64,000 bases of DNA from Streptomyces sp. GESEQ-35 (lineage in GTDB: Bacteria; Actinomycetota; Actinomycetes; Streptomycetales; Streptomycetaceae): NCBI RefSeq assembly GCF_017948485.1, contig NZ_JAFFSX010000021.1, positions 143,276 through 207,275 of the forward strand, read 5' to 3'. Positions within the stretch are counted from its first letter, which is position 1. Every line of letters begins with the position of its first letter. Both the position numbers and the translations under genes were made by a program. The notes beneath the pieces are model-generated. The model made no database searches. It was given only the letters and a program-made list of their open reading frames with translations, and was not told where the DNA came from. Shown one piece after another: positions 1 through 9,548 of the stretch.

Positions 1-2
1 CC

Positions 3-685
3 GTGCCGGGGGCGGAGGAGGAGATCGCAGGAAGGCTGCGGGATACGGGCCTGGTCACTGTCGATGGTCTCGCCTCGCGTCCTGCTGTGCTCGCTTTTGC
101 CACCCGGATCATGAATGTGGTGTCGCATCGCGACAGTGACCAGGACGGCCTCACCACCATCCGGGACACGCGGCGCGACGCGCATCGGTCGGGCCTGCCG
201 GGTTCGGCAACGGTCCGCTTGACCCGCACACGGAACGCTCCGGCACACCCAATCCGCCCCGTCTGATGCTCCTTGTGTGCGGGCAGGCTGCCGTGACCGG
301 CGGGGAATGCCTGCTCACCGACGGGCAGGCCGTGCACGCCGACCTCTTCACGGGTCAGCGGGAGGCCGGGGTTGCGCTGACACAAGCCCGCACCGCGTTC
401 TTCGGCGCTGGAGACGGTCATGCCACGCAGGTGTTCACCGTCCACAACGGTCTGCGGGTGTCCGTTCGTCTGTGGTTCGACGGACTGGCGCGCTGGAATC
501 CGATCGTTGCGCCCTACCTTCCGCAGCTGCGGGCCGCAGCGTCACGTCATCAGGTGGGTCTCGCCCTGGCTCCCGGGCAGGGGTACCTGCTGGACAACGA
601 ACGCTGGCTGAACGCGCGACGTGCCTTCACCGGCGATCGGCTCTTCTGGCGCGCTCTTGGCCAGCCCCTGCTTCCCATGCCGTGA
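3..685 (+). pseudogene. TauD/TfdA-like Fe(II)/2-oxoglutarate dioxygenase, frameshifted
   Basis: Two ORFs in different frames (GTG at 3 to 266, then open to 685) join into one TauD/TfdA-like protein of about 225 residues. After codon 60 the first frame loses similarity. The second frame, read from about position 182, gives a proximal iron-ligand motif PHTERSG followed by PPRLMLLVC, which continues into the ORF starting at 266. The shift lies near position 195-205. The distal iron-ligand region reads WLNARRAF where the family usually has WLHxRxAF, so a ligand histidine looks replaced by Asn. Frameshift plus lost ligand suggest a dead gene. The true start may be upstream of the window. Family assignment is from motifs only. 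Confidence 0.55.
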
Positions 686-740
686 GGGTTCGTTCCCGCC
701 CTCACCTGCGTCCGTACCCCCTCGCTTTCTGAGGCGGCTG

Positions 741-1610
741 ATGACGGAGCGAAGCATGACGCTCGCCACAGGAGCGATGACGTCCCCCACGTCTGTCGCC
801 GTTGCCTGGTCAGCTGGGGACCGGCCAGTGGAGAGCGGCTTCGAGGTCGACTTCCTGCCGGCTGACAACCGCACTGGGCAGATGAGACGGATCACCAGGG
901 CCCAGCTGCGCCACTGGGACCTGACGACGCTGGCCGACGATGCCACGCTCGTCGTCTCCGAGTTGGTCACCAACGCCATCAAGCACGGTAGGGGAACACC
1001 GGTTGGAGTGCGGGTGCGGCGCTCCGTCTATGAACTGCGCATCGAAGTCACCGACGGCTCCCCAACTCCGGCCCGGCTGCGTTCCGCCGGCATGGCCGAC
1101 GAGAGCGGCCGCGGCCTGCTACTCGTCGCAGCCATCGCGAAGGAGTGGGGCGTGAGCCCCGACTGGCACCATGACATGGTGCTCCCTCGCGATCCCCGAA
1201 GGGGGACCGTGATGGTCGCAGTGACGGCTGACGTCGCCGTGCGGTTGCTGAGCCCGCGAGCCTCCAACGATCACGAGACGGTGGGTGCGGTCCTCTACGG
1301 CCTTCGCCGCTCCCTCGCCAGCGAGGCGATCGACGAGCAGCTCTACGACGACTTGGAGGCCGTGCTCGGCGAGCGCGCCCACCCGGCTCCGCATGAAACC
1401 GCCGTGATGGCGGGGCGCTTTCGGACGGCGACCACGACGCTCGTGGAGATCGTGCCGCGCCTTGTGCAGCCGTACCCGGTCGATGAGATGCGCCACCTGA
1501 TCTACCTGAGCGCCGAGCACCCCCACCCCGAGGCTGCACACGGCCACCTCCGCCGGTTGGCCCTGGCCGTCCTCGCGCTCCTGGACCTGATGGGAGATGA
1601 CGCCTCGTGA
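741..1610 (+). CDS. HATPase-domain regulatory protein (RsbW/SpoIIAB-like) with C-terminal extension
   Basis: Predicted cytosolic ATP-binding protein of the anti-sigma-factor kinase type common in Streptomyces. The GHKL ATPase motifs are visible: N box SELVTNAIKH, G1 box VTDGSP and G2 box ESGRGLLLV, all in the first 150 residues. About 130 further residues of helical, unassigned sequence follow. I chose ATG 741 because GAGG lies 7 nt upstream; the reading frame is open further upstream to 621 but that part is low-complexity. The stop overlaps the GTG of the next gene (GTGA), so the two are probably co-translated. The partner or sigma factor cannot be named from sequence. Confidence 0.75.
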   Translation: MTERSMTLATGAMTSPTSVAVAWSAGDRPVESGFEVDFLPADNRTGQMRRITRAQLRHWDLTTLADDATLVVSELVTNAIKHGRGTPVGVRVRRSVYELRIEVTDGSPTPARLRSAGMADESGRGLLLVAAIAKEWGVSPDWHHDMVLPRDPRRGTVMVAVTADVAVRLLSPRASNDHETVGAVLYGLRRSLASEAIDEQLYDDLEAVLGERAHPAPHETAVMAGRFRTATTTLVEIVPRLVQPYPVDEMRHLIYLSAEHPHPEAAHGHLRRLALAVLALLDLMGDDAS

Positions 1611-2341
1611 CGCGCTGTCGCCCGCTCCCCGCTAGCCCGTTCATACCGCCGAGAGAGATGAACCGTTCCGTGCGCCCAGCGACCGAACCGCGTCTGATCC
1701 CCTACATCACCCAGCGGGAGGGGGAGGACGCCGCGCCGGACAATCTCATCATCGTCCGCCACGCCTGCGGCCCCAGGCTCTACTACGCGGATGAGGATGC
1801 CCAGGGCAGGGACCGGCCGCTGCGGGGCGTGCTGTGGGCGCGGTGCGGGTTCAACCCGGTGGACGAGCACAAGATGCCGACGGGCGAGCCGCAGTGGAAG
1901 CTCATGCACCCCTACCGGCAGATGCTGACGATGCAGGCCCTGCGCTGCCAGGTCTGTACGCAGCCGGCACGAACCCCCCTGGGTTTCATCTTCCTTGCCG
2001 GGCCAAAGGACGAGGACCCCTCATGGGCCACGCTCCGTACGAACCAGCCTCCGGTATGCCCGAAGCATGCCCGCGCCGCTGCCGCGCTCTGCCCGCACCT
2101 GGAGAAGAACCCGATGGTCTTCCTTGCGAAGAGTGCACCCTTGTACGGGGTCCTCGGCACCCTCTATGGCCTCAACGCGAACCAAGTGGTGCACGTCGCC
2201 GCCCAGCCGGACGACGCCCTGCCCTTCGGACACCCGGACATTGCCACCCTGCTCGCCTCGCAGCTCATCCGCCGGCTGAGTTCCTTCCGCGTTGTCGGCA
2301 TGGACGAGCTGATGCAGGAGCTCCCCGCGAGAGCCACATAG
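1607..2341 (+). CDS. conserved hypothetical protein with Cys-rich segment
   Basis: Unknown function. The GTG at 1607 overlaps the stop of the HATPase gene by four bases; an ATG at 1658 is an alternative start and fits better with where ordered sequence begins. The central part has CQVC, then a CPKHARAAAALCPH segment, which together could bind a metal ion. No membrane segment or signal peptide is seen. The product of about 240 residues reads as a typical Streptomyces conserved hypothetical. It probably works with the neighbouring HATPase and cupin-like proteins because they share an operon, but this is inferred only from position. Confidence 0.6.
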   Translation: MTRCRPLPASPFIPPREMNRSVRPATEPRLIPYITQREGEDAAPDNLIIVRHACGPRLYYADEDAQGRDRPLRGVLWARCGFNPVDEHKMPTGEPQWKLMHPYRQMLTMQALRCQVCTQPARTPLGFIFLAGPKDEDPSWATLRTNQPPVCPKHARAAAALCPHLEKNPMVFLAKSAPLYGVLGTLYGLNANQVVHVAAQPDDALPFGHPDIATLLASQLIRRLSSFRVVGMDELMQELPARAT

Positions 2342-2478
2342 GCACTCGTCCCTCCCTCGACGCGGACGAGCTCCAGGGAGGGACGGGATGCACCTCCCGG
2401 TGCCGGGCCGTCTTCCCCTCCCCGGGCGGCCCGGCACCGGGACCCGTCACCGATCCGACTCACTCAAGGGGGCAACCC

Positions 2479-3057
2479 GTGCACGATCTACTTCCCGGCT
2501 TCGTCGACCGGCTACTCGATCAGGGGAGCGACCCGGGCGAGATTCCCGAGGTCCCGGTATCCAGTGCCACGGGATGGCTTGGGCCCCTCGCCGCGCGGAT
2601 TCTCAGCGTCCCCAGCGCGGGCACGCATCGGCCCGCGGACGCGTTCCTCGCTCACGGCTACGTCCACCTCCCGCTTCCGGCGCCCGACGGCCGTCCGGTC
2701 TACCTGCGCCTGGGTTCCCGTTCCGCCATGGTGCCGTGGCCCGTACTTGCCACCTCTGTCGTTTTGACGGTTGCGGGCTCCGTCGCGCTGGAGATGTATC
2801 AGGAAGTCGCCGACTCGCTGGCCGGCCGCCCGCAGTACGCGCGTAGCTTCGGCCCCGAGCAGGTGTTCGCCGTGCACCCGGGCACGCAGTGCGCGACCCA
2901 GAGCAGCCCGGGCGGCGTGCAGGTCCTCGCCGCCGCGAGTACCTCACCGCGGGTGGGCACGTCGCTGACCGGCGACGCGTACGCGGCCGCCGTCCAGCGC
3001 GCCCGATGGGTCCTCGAAGGCCTCGCCCATGGCGCTCCGGCAGGGGATCGACGGTGA
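2479..3057 (+). CDS. hypothetical protein
   Basis: A 192-residue protein I do not recognise. GTG 2479 is preceded by AAGGGGG at 2466-2472, a good ribosome site. A mid-protein hydrophobic stretch (WPVLATSVVLTVAG) is too short to call a membrane anchor. The stop overlaps the GTG of the following cupin-like gene (GTGA at 3054-3057), so it sits in the same operon. Codon use matches its neighbours. An open frame extends upstream to 1834 but overlaps the preceding gene and is a shadow there. Confidence 0.6.
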   Translation: MHDLLPGFVDRLLDQGSDPGEIPEVPVSSATGWLGPLAARILSVPSAGTHRPADAFLAHGYVHLPLPAPDGRPVYLRLGSRSAMVPWPVLATSVVLTVAGSVALEMYQEVADSLAGRPQYARSFGPEQVFAVHPGTQCATQSSPGGVQVLAAASTSPRVGTSLTGDAYAAAVQRARWVLEGLAHGAPAGDRR

Positions 3058-3716
3058 GGACTGCAGCCACCTGGCTGGACCGGGTGCCGTCGCTGGATAT
3101 CCCGGATCTGCGTGAAGTGCACCGCATCACCCGCGCGCTCCTTGACCAGCTCGCCGGCGACCGGGACCTGTTGACCCTGCTGGTCAGAGAAGTCCTGCAC
3201 GACCCTGAACGGCTGGCAGCCAGCCGCGTCACGCTCCTGCTCGATCGGCTGTCGCTCTATCAGGCGCCCGACCGCGGCTTCGAAATCCGCCTCAATATGA
3301 ACCCGCGGCCCGACAACCAGCTTGTTCCGCACGACCATTGCTATGCGTTCGCCACCCGCATCCTCGCCGGGGGCTACCTGCATGTCGTTCGCCGCCGCAC
3401 CGACGGCTGGGACGGCCCGTTTACCGGGGCCGACCTCGAACCCGCCATCGTCACCGTGAAACGGCCCGGCAGCGCGTACACGCTGGACCACACGATGGTG
3501 CACCAGGCGGTGATGGAGCCGGGCACCGTCACCCTGTTCGTGCGTGGCCCCCGCCGCAAGCAGGACTCCCACGCGGCGAAAGAGCTGATGCCGCCCAAGG
3601 AGACCTGGCCGGCTCCGGCCGGGCCCGGCGCCTGGGCCGTCGAGTCCCGGCCCGCGACGGTCGAGGAGTACACGCAGATGCGCACTTACCTGATGCAGCA
3701 GCGCTTCATCAACTGA
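3054..3716 (+). CDS. cupin-like protein of unknown function
   Basis: A 220-residue protein whose centre resembles a cupin barrel. HDHCYAFATRILAGGYLH could be the first metal-binding strand pair, and LDHTMVHQAV followed by GTVTLFVRGP looks like the second. The histidines would be candidate metal ligands. It starts at GTG 3054, overlapping the previous stop by four bases. The context is a small regulatory-looking operon with a broken Fe(II) oxygenase upstream, so it may be an accessory oxygenase or a small-molecule sensor; neither can be proven from sequence. Confidence 0.55.
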   Translation: MRTAATWLDRVPSLDIPDLREVHRITRALLDQLAGDRDLLTLLVREVLHDPERLAASRVTLLLDRLSLYQAPDRGFEIRLNMNPRPDNQLVPHDHCYAFATRILAGGYLHVVRRRTDGWDGPFTGADLEPAIVTVKRPGSAYTLDHTMVHQAVMEPGTVTLFVRGPRRKQDSHAAKELMPPKETWPAPAGPGAWAVESRPATVEEYTQMRTYLMQQRFIN

Positions 3717-3803
3717 TGGTCCGGCATTCCGTGAGCCCCGCGCGCGCAGGTTTCGTGACGCGAGAGGCTACGGCGCACAACCGCACTTCGTGAGGAGCAT
3801 CCG

Positions 3804-4209
3804 ATGACCGTCGTACTGACGACTGACCACCCGGCATGGCAGACCGGTGACGACGAGCAGCATGCACGCGCCGTTCGTACCCCCTCCGGGATCTGGACCC
3901 TGTCCTTCGACCGGCAGGGCCTGCATATGACGTGCGTGCACGGCACGGAGGACGTGAAGCCCGCGTTCGTCACCACAGACCCCGCCCGTACCCGCCGCCG
4001 CTCCCGCGTCGCTCCGGGACGGTCTGCATCAGCTGGGCACCACGCAGCGCTTGGCCAATCCGTGGCTCTGGGACGCGATCACCACCGCCCTCCTGCGGCA
4101 GGTCGTCCGCGCCGACCAGGCCCGCAAGCTGCTATTGGTAACCCGGGCTATCGGAACCTGCGGAATGCTGTGGCGCAACAGGCGGCGATCGCCTCGGGAC
4201 GACGATTAG
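3804..4209 (+). pseudogene. DNA glycosylase (HhH-GPD-like) gene, frameshifted and truncated
   Basis: ATG 3804 has a good AGGAG at 3792-3796 and opens a protein starting MTVVLTTDHPAW. The frame loses sense near position 4000. A second frame then gives DGLHQLGTTQRLANPWLWD and AITTALLRQVVRADQARKL, which reads like the N-terminal part of Streptomyces proteins of the 3-methyladenine glycosylase 2 type. From about 4135 the similarity stops and the frame runs to a stop at 4209. The gene is therefore broken twice: a frameshift, and loss of the catalytic C-terminus where mobile-element debris begins. Family assignment is from memory of similar proteins. Confidence 0.4.
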
Positions 4210-4421
4210 GTCTGGGTGTCGACCTGGTCGATGGCGACGACAAGTTCTTCGACCAACACCTGGTGCTGCTCTCGCTCGGTATGCCGTGTTGGGCTGGTCA
4301 GGACCAGCGTCTTTGCCAGTCCAAGAGCCTCTGGTCCAGCGCCCAGCAGTTCGCGGGTGACGATGATGGAGTCCATCACGCCGATTCCACGCGCGCTCAG
4401 CATCTCCTGGATGGCTGACAT
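4206..4421 (-). CDS. small hypothetical protein, possibly a 5'-truncated fragment
   Basis: ATG 4421 encodes 71 residues with strong helix periodicity (MLSARGIGVMDSI, then VTRELLGAGPEALGLAKTLV). The frame stays open upstream with plausible protein sequence (LTAELRPLLATGTE) until it meets the ISAs1-like debris at about 4460. The annotated ATG may therefore be internal to a longer gene whose start was lost. No good ribosome site precedes the ATG. The helix pattern faintly recalls the L7/L12 C-terminal fold, but I would not assign it. It lies downstream of the giant caspase-KAP gene on the same strand. Confidence 0.35.
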   Translation of the reverse strand: MSAIQEMLSARGIGVMDSIIVTRELLGAGPEALGLAKTLVLTSPTRHTEREQHQVLVEELVVAIDQVDTQT

Positions 4422-4459
4422 CTCCGTGCCCGTCGCCAGCAGGGGCCGGAGTTCGGCAG

Positions 4460-4556
4460 TCAGAGCCGAGGTTGCGCCAGGTGGCCATCGCGCGGGGCGC
4501 GTTGTCGGTCCGCAAGGCGTCCTCGGCGAAAGTGATGTCGCGGACGTGATGCAGGA
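4460..4556 (-). pseudogene. C-terminal remnant of an ISAs1-family transposase
   Basis: Directly after the stop of the caspase-KAP gene, another frame reads LHHVRDITFAEDALRTDN followed by APRAMATWRNL. This is characteristic of the C-terminus of ISAs1-family DDE transposases, which end in VRDVTFxED and a MAxLRNLA helix. Only about 30 residues remain. The fragment probably marks an old insertion and deletion that also trimmed the small gene downstream. Confidence 0.5.
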
Positions 4557-7500
4557 CTAGCTGCGCTCCCCGCCGTCGGCTCTCGGCTGGAGGTGCCCCG
4601 TACGGAAAGAGAAGCGGGCGACGTAAGTAGCCCAGTGTTGATATTCGGACGCGGCGTCCGAAGCGCCAGTCTCCGCGACGACTCGCTCGGTGACCGATGC
4701 CAGGCGGCTCCAGATGTACTGAGAGTGCTCGGACGGCTGCTCCTGTCGCGCGGGCTGTTCGCGCGTGTGCACCCTCCGGAGCAGAGCCGTGAAGTCTCCC
4801 GGCAGTGCCCCGGTCCCGGCATCGAGCAAGGTTTCCAGGACCACCGCGCCCTGAGCCGGATAGCCGATGAGGACCGCGAGCAGGAGGATCAGCGGTTTGT
4901 GGTCGCCCGAACGGACACGCTCGATGTCGGTTTCGTTGAGACAGGTGCGCAGGAGACGGTAGGTGTTCACCAGCCTTCTCGCCGTCCGCGGAGTGGCGAT
5001 GAGCGGACCGACAGACATGATCATGTCGTGCTCGGCACGCGTCAGCCGAAGTGCTTCGAGCTTCAGCGCGGCCTCGGGGTCCGGATTCTCGATCGCCCAG
5101 ACCTGCACGGTGCCGTCCTGCGCGCCCGTGGCGAGCCGACGGCCGCTGGGCGAGAAGGCCAGCGCCGTCACGGCCGAAGTCGCCTCCAGCTGTGCGCGGA
5201 GCGTGCCGGAGGTGACCTCCCACACTCGGACCCGGGTGTCCTCGGCGACGGCGATCAGGCCGTCCGCACTCAGCGCGATCCGGGCGGTGGCCAGCACCGG
5301 TGGCAGTACCTGTGAAGGTGTGATGGGCCCGGGCGTCCCGGCCGTGTCCCACAGTCCCAGGAGTGTCTCGGTACCGATGAGTGCCAGTCGCCGGCCCAGC
5401 GGATCCATGACGGTCCGCTCGATCCGGCCGGGGTCGGGGGACACCTCGAAGGAGCCACCGGCGGTTCGGCTCAGCCGTACACCGTCGGCGTCCGCGAGCA
5501 GTCGCCATGAGCCGGTCCAGGCCAGCAACGCACCCGCCTGCGGTGCAGTGATGTCCAGTTCGACGACCTCTCCCATGACCCTGTCTTGAACATGGCCCGC
5601 GGGCGTTCCGCCAGCCTCGTGCCAGGTCAGCGCCACTTCGGAGCCGTCCTCGGAGAACAGCACGGAAGGGGTGGTGGGGAGGGGCGGATCCGGTGCGCTG
5701 ACTCTGCTGAGGATGGTGCCGCGCTCGTCCGCCACCAGTGCCACGGCGTCTTCGAACTCGCCGGTGAGCAGCACATTCCCCTCAGGTGTGAACGTGACGG
5801 TCATGAGTTCGCCACCGGTGATCTTCTGTGTCAGGTGAGGAACGCCGTTCGCGCGAAGGTTCCGGTGGGTGAGGACGGCCGCGGAGTCGACGGACACGAT
5901 CAGGGGACGGTCGTCGGTGAGGCCGAGGGCTGCGACGGGACCGGTGTCCTGATACCGGTGCAGCTCGCGGGCGACGACTCGGGGCGTTCCGGGAGCGGCG
6001 ACCGTCGCGGAGGGGCGTGCCGTCGGCGGCGGCTGTGAGGGTTGGGGTGCCGTCTGCCGAGTGGTCACGGGCTGCTGCTCAGTGGCGACGGCGGCCGCCT
6101 CCTCGGGGACGGAGGGCAGGGGCTCGTGCAGGTCGGCACCAACCAGACGCGTGTATCCCGCTGAGGACATGGGTGGCAGGCACAGCGGGATCTGGAAGAT
6201 CTTTTCCAGGTAGTTCTGGGGCGTGGAGGCCCAGTGCTGGGTGTCCTCCACAGCTGTGGGCACGCTGTCGGAACCCAGAACGTCACGGTAGTGAGCGTGT
6301 ACCGACCGCAGCAGCCATTGCGCGTCCACGCCGACCACCACGACGAAAAGGGGGAAAGCGAGCAGCAGTTGGATCGCCTGGAGAACCTCGACCACGCGAG
6401 GGGGCGGGCATCTGTCGAGGTCGTCGATGTAGAGCACGATGCGTTCGAGGTCGGTGGTGGCGGAGAGGGGCGAGGTGTTCTGTGCGGTGAGCCGGCGACT
6501 GAGTTCTTGCAGGTCACGTCGGAGCAGGGCCATCAGGCCTTCGTGCCGCCGGTAGTCGTCATCGTCGAGGCGTTTGAGCGCGTAGGCACGGATGCTGCTC
6601 TCCTGTTCCAGGTCCCGGATGCTGGCGTCGATCGCTGCGGTCTGCTCCTCGATCCGGGCGATACGGCGCTGCAGGGCCTCCTGGCGGGCTTGCATCGGTA
6701 TGCGGCGTTGCCGGTCGACTTCGTTCACCGCGTCCTCGGCCACCTTGAGCGCCTGCTTCAGTCGGCGCAGATAGGGGGTGGCGATCGCGGTCGCCAGGAT
6801 GGCGGTGCCGAGCATGGACGAGATCGCGGCGATACTCGTGCCCAGGACGTTCCGCAACATGTAGATCAGCGCGGGCCCGAGCAGTACGAACACGGCAATG
6901 GCGGCCCCGAGTGCCAGGCGGACAGGCCAGTTGCCTCTGCTGAGTAGCAGCCACAGCCTCTGCAGGCTGTCGGCGGATTCCATCGCCTGAAGCTTCACCT
7001 TGCCGACCTGGGTAGCCGAGATTCCCGCATCGGTCAGTGCCTTGTCGGCCTGTTCGAGCACAGACGGCGCAACCACGTCCTGCACCTGCTTGAGGCTGTC
7101 GACGGTAAGGAGGCTACGGAGGTCCACCGGTTCGTTCCGGGCGAGGTCCTCAGTCGTCTTGCCGAGCTGCGCCTCAAGACTCCTCTTCTTGTCCTTGAGT
7201 TCCTGGCCCAGTACCCGGGCGGAAGGCAGGTCCCGCAGGGTCGCACGCGTATCGGTGTCGGTGAGGGCGAGCCGGTCGAAGATGGCGGAAGCCACGCTGG
7301 CCCACAGATTGGCGTCGAGATAGTGCCAGGCGTTGAACTCGACCTCGCACACTCCGCTACACAGGCCCGAGCCGACCTGTTCCAGCTCGGCCTGCTTCGA
7401 TCTGCGCGCCAACTCCTTGATGCGTTGCCGCATCTGGGCCATGAAGAATGATTTCCCGGTACCCCAGTCGCCGAAGAGCCCGATCGACATCGGCGGTCTC

Positions 7501-9308
7501 ACTTCGCGGGCCATGATCAATTGGCAGAGCGTGTCCACCTCCCGGGATATGCCCAGGCGGTCCTCGCCTTCGGCGACATCGGCGGCGTATCCCGCGTGGA
7601 ACGCGGCGGGTGCGTCCGTATGGGGAGCTGTCGGGGTCTGGGTCTGAGTCGCCGCCTGTGGAGCGGAGTTGAAGTCCCCCAGAGGCCAGGGACGCAAGCC
7701 CTGGGTGTCCCCGATGAGCAGGAGGTTCTGGCCGTTCATCTCCGCGAAGGCCAGCGAGCAGACGTCCGGGCCGCTGCTGGTCACCTCCAGTAGCTTCGTG
7801 CCCGCCCCCACGTCCCAGATGTCCATGGTTCCCCCGGGACCACCGACGGCCACGAGCGGGCGTCCCAGCAGTACGGACAGGGCTCGGATCGGCGTCGGCC
7901 GGGCCGAGAGAGTTCGGAAGAGAGTCCCGTCGGCCGTGGCCCAGACACGTAGGGTCCCGTCCTCGCCGGCGCTGACGACCACCTCGCGACCGCCGACAGC
8001 TGCCACGGCCAGCTTATGGACGGGGCCGGTATGCATGGACTGACGCCACTTCTGCTCACCGGTGGCGTAGTCCCACGCCGCCACGTCTCCATCGGCACCC
8101 GCCGAGATGACCAGTGGACCGGCGACGGCGACCGCATTGGCGAAACCCTGGTGTGCCGTCGGGATGTCGATCTGGATGACGCCCTCGGTGTCCCCTCCCC
8201 GGATCGAGCCGTCATCGGAGGCGGAGCACACCATCCAGCGTCCCTCCACGGAACCGACGGCCAGGTCGTTGACCTGCGCGGCATGTCTCCACAAGACTCT
8301 CTCGACCGAGAGATCGACGCTTGACCGGACCTCTACCGCGTTGCTCTTTCCCGCACACACCAGCGAGTCACTGCCCGGTACCGGCGCTACGGCGAAGACG
8401 CTGTCCGTGCGGACCGTGGCTCGCGGAAGCCCGGTTTGCAGGTCGAAGACGCGCAGTGAGTCGTCGCCGCCCAGGGCGACACTCGGTACTCCGTGCGTGT
8501 CGTACACGGAGAGGCACCAGGTCCGGCCGGCATCCTCCATTGCCGGGATCGGTGAGGCCGACGGCTGGTATCGAGGGTTGGGGAAGAAGGGGAATTCCGG
8601 CTGGTTCAGGGGGTTGATCAGGCTGGTGACCAGCGTTTGAGGCAGATCTTTCTGCTGGGTTCCAAGTTGGTGCTGGATCTCTCGGGCGACAAGTGTCAGG
8701 GGTACGTATCTGACGCTCGGGTCCACATTATGGGCGTCTGTGGAAATGGATCTCAGGGTCCGGGCCGTCGCTTGTGTGAACAATCCGTCGAACGCCATTT
8801 CGTCAGCATCGGACGCGCCTATGATCCAGACGTGCTCAATGTCCGCTTCGCTGGTTGTTCTCAGGAACTGCGTCGAGCGCCGCGTGACGCTTCCCGCGTG
8901 GCTGACATCCAAGAGGAACAGGACCTGCGGGCCTGCGGCCCTGTCGGCCGCCTCCGCGATCCAGTCCTCGACTGTGGCCGCTCCTGCTTCGTCCCCCTCG
9001 GCACCTATGACTAGCAGGCGGCCTGAGCGATCCAAGGCGCTGTGGCTGATCACGTGCACAACTAGAACGTCTTCGGGCTCGGCATCACGAATCGCCTTCC
9101 GGACCGTTGTATCCATCTCGCGGGACGTTCTATCGGCCAATAGCGAACAGTCGAAATCGAATTCGCTGAGCCTGTCGGCGAGTTCCGCCGCACGCTTCGG
9201 AGCGAACGGCAACGGCGGATAACTGCCGGAGTTCTCTTCGCCGGAACCACCGAAATGTGAGCCGGCGATGAGAATGGCCCGCCGTGGCATCCGTTGCTCC
9301 ATGGACAT
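4557..9308 (-). CDS. caspase-like / WD40 / KAP-family P-loop NTPase fusion, membrane-associated
   Basis: A 1583-residue multidomain protein. Residues 8-230 form a caspase/metacaspase-like domain; the His region is HVISHS (His 89), but the usual DxCHxG motif reads DVSHAG, with Ser 136 (codon AGC) in place of the catalytic Cys. Residues 255-545 are WD40-type blades. Residues 580-1060 are a KAP NTPase: Walker A GDWGTGKS at 613-620, FNAWHY at 658-663, two membrane helices at about 797-847, a coiled coil at 850-945, and Walker B IVLYIDDLD at 957-965. A proline-rich linker leads to a second WD40 block at about 1120-1440 and a helical tail. KAP proteins act at the inner membrane, and caspase-NTPase-WD40 fusions are typical of bacterial conflict or signalling proteins. 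Start ATG 9308; ATG 9302 and 9290 are alternatives. Confidence 0.8.
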   Translation of the reverse strand: MSMEQRMPRRAILIAGSHFGGSGEENSGSYPPLPFAPKRAAELADRLSEFDFDCSLLADRTSREMDTTVRKAIRDAEPEDVLVVHVISHSALDRSGRLLVIGAEGDEAGAATVEDWIAEAADRAAGPQVLFLLDVSHAGSVTRRSTQFLRTTSEADIEHVWIIGASDADEMAFDGLFTQATARTLRSISTDAHNVDPSVRYVPLTLVAREIQHQLGTQQKDLPQTLVTSLINPLNQPEFPFFPNPRYQPSASPIPAMEDAGRTWCLSVYDTHGVPSVALGGDDSLRVFDLQTGLPRATVRTDSVFAVAPVPGSDSLVCAGKSNAVEVRSSVDLSVERVLWRHAAQVNDLAVGSVEGRWMVCSASDDGSIRGGDTEGVIQIDIPTAHQGFANAVAVAGPLVISAGADGDVAAWDYATGEQKWRQSMHTGPVHKLAVAAVGGREVVVSAGEDGTLRVWATADGTLFRTLSARPTPIRALSVLLGRPLVAVGGPGGTMDIWDVGAGTKLLEVTSSGPDVCSLAFAEMNGQNLLLIGDTQGLRPWPLGDFNSAPQAATQTQTPTAPHTDAPAAFHAGYAADVAEGEDRLGISREVDTLCQLIMAREVRPPMSIGLFGDWGTGKSFFMAQMRQRIKELARRSKQAELEQVGSGLCSGVCEVEFNAWHYLDANLWASVASAIFDRLALTDTDTRATLRDLPSARVLGQELKDKKRSLEAQLGKTTEDLARNEPVDLRSLLTVDSLKQVQDVVAPSVLEQADKALTDAGISATQVGKVKLQAMESADSLQRLWLLLSRGNWPVRLALGAAIAVFVLLGPALIYMLRNVLGTSIAAISSMLGTAILATAIATPYLRRLKQALKVAEDAVNEVDRQRRIPMQARQEALQRRIARIEEQTAAIDASIRDLEQESSIRAYALKRLDDDDYRRHEGLMALLRRDLQELSRRLTAQNTSPLSATTDLERIVLYIDDLDRCPPPRVVEVLQAIQLLLAFPLFVVVVGVDAQWLLRSVHAHYRDVLGSDSVPTAVEDTQHWASTPQNYLEKIFQIPLCLPPMSSAGYTRLVGADLHEPLPSVPEEAAAVATEQQPVTTRQTAPQPSQPPPTARPSATVAAPGTPRVVARELHRYQDTGPVAALGLTDDRPLIVSVDSAAVLTHRNLRANGVPHLTQKITGGELMTVTFTPEGNVLLTGEFEDAVALVADERGTILSRVSAPDPPLPTTPSVLFSEDGSEVALTWHEAGGTPAGHVQDRVMGEVVELDITAPQAGALLAWTGSWRLLADADGVRLSRTAGGSFEVSPDPGRIERTVMDPLGRRLALIGTETLLGLWDTAGTPGPITPSQVLPPVLATARIALSADGLIAVAEDTRVRVWEVTSGTLRAQLEATSAVTALAFSPSGRRLATGAQDGTVQVWAIENPDPEAALKLEALRLTRAEHDMIMSVGPLIATPRTARRLVNTYRLLRTCLNETDIERVRSGDHKPLILLLAVLIGYPAQGAVVLETLLDAGTGALPGDFTALLRRVHTREQPARQEQPSEHSQYIWSRLASVTERVVAETGASDAASEYQHWATYVARFSFRTGHLQPRADGGERS

Positions 9309-9548
9309 GCCCCCTGCCCTGCCGTCTACGCGGCGTCACAAACCTTCAGCGTCGCAGGTCCGCTGTGCCTCCGCACCGGAGTCGGCAATGCTCGTCGTCA
9401 GCGCCGGGACGACAGCCGCCGTCCAACAGCACATCGGCAAGGTGCCGGGCCAGGGCTTGGCATAGTCACGTGACGCCCAGTTCGTGGCAAACCGCCAGCT
9501 CAGCGGTATTCTCGGAACGTGACAGGCACGGCTTCCAAGATCATGGAG

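Noticed and set aside
4132..5508. 458-codon minus-strand ORF
   Set aside because: Frame shadow of the caspase-KAP gene end; arginine- and proline-rich translation. Only its last part (4460-4556) carries real ISAs1 sequence.
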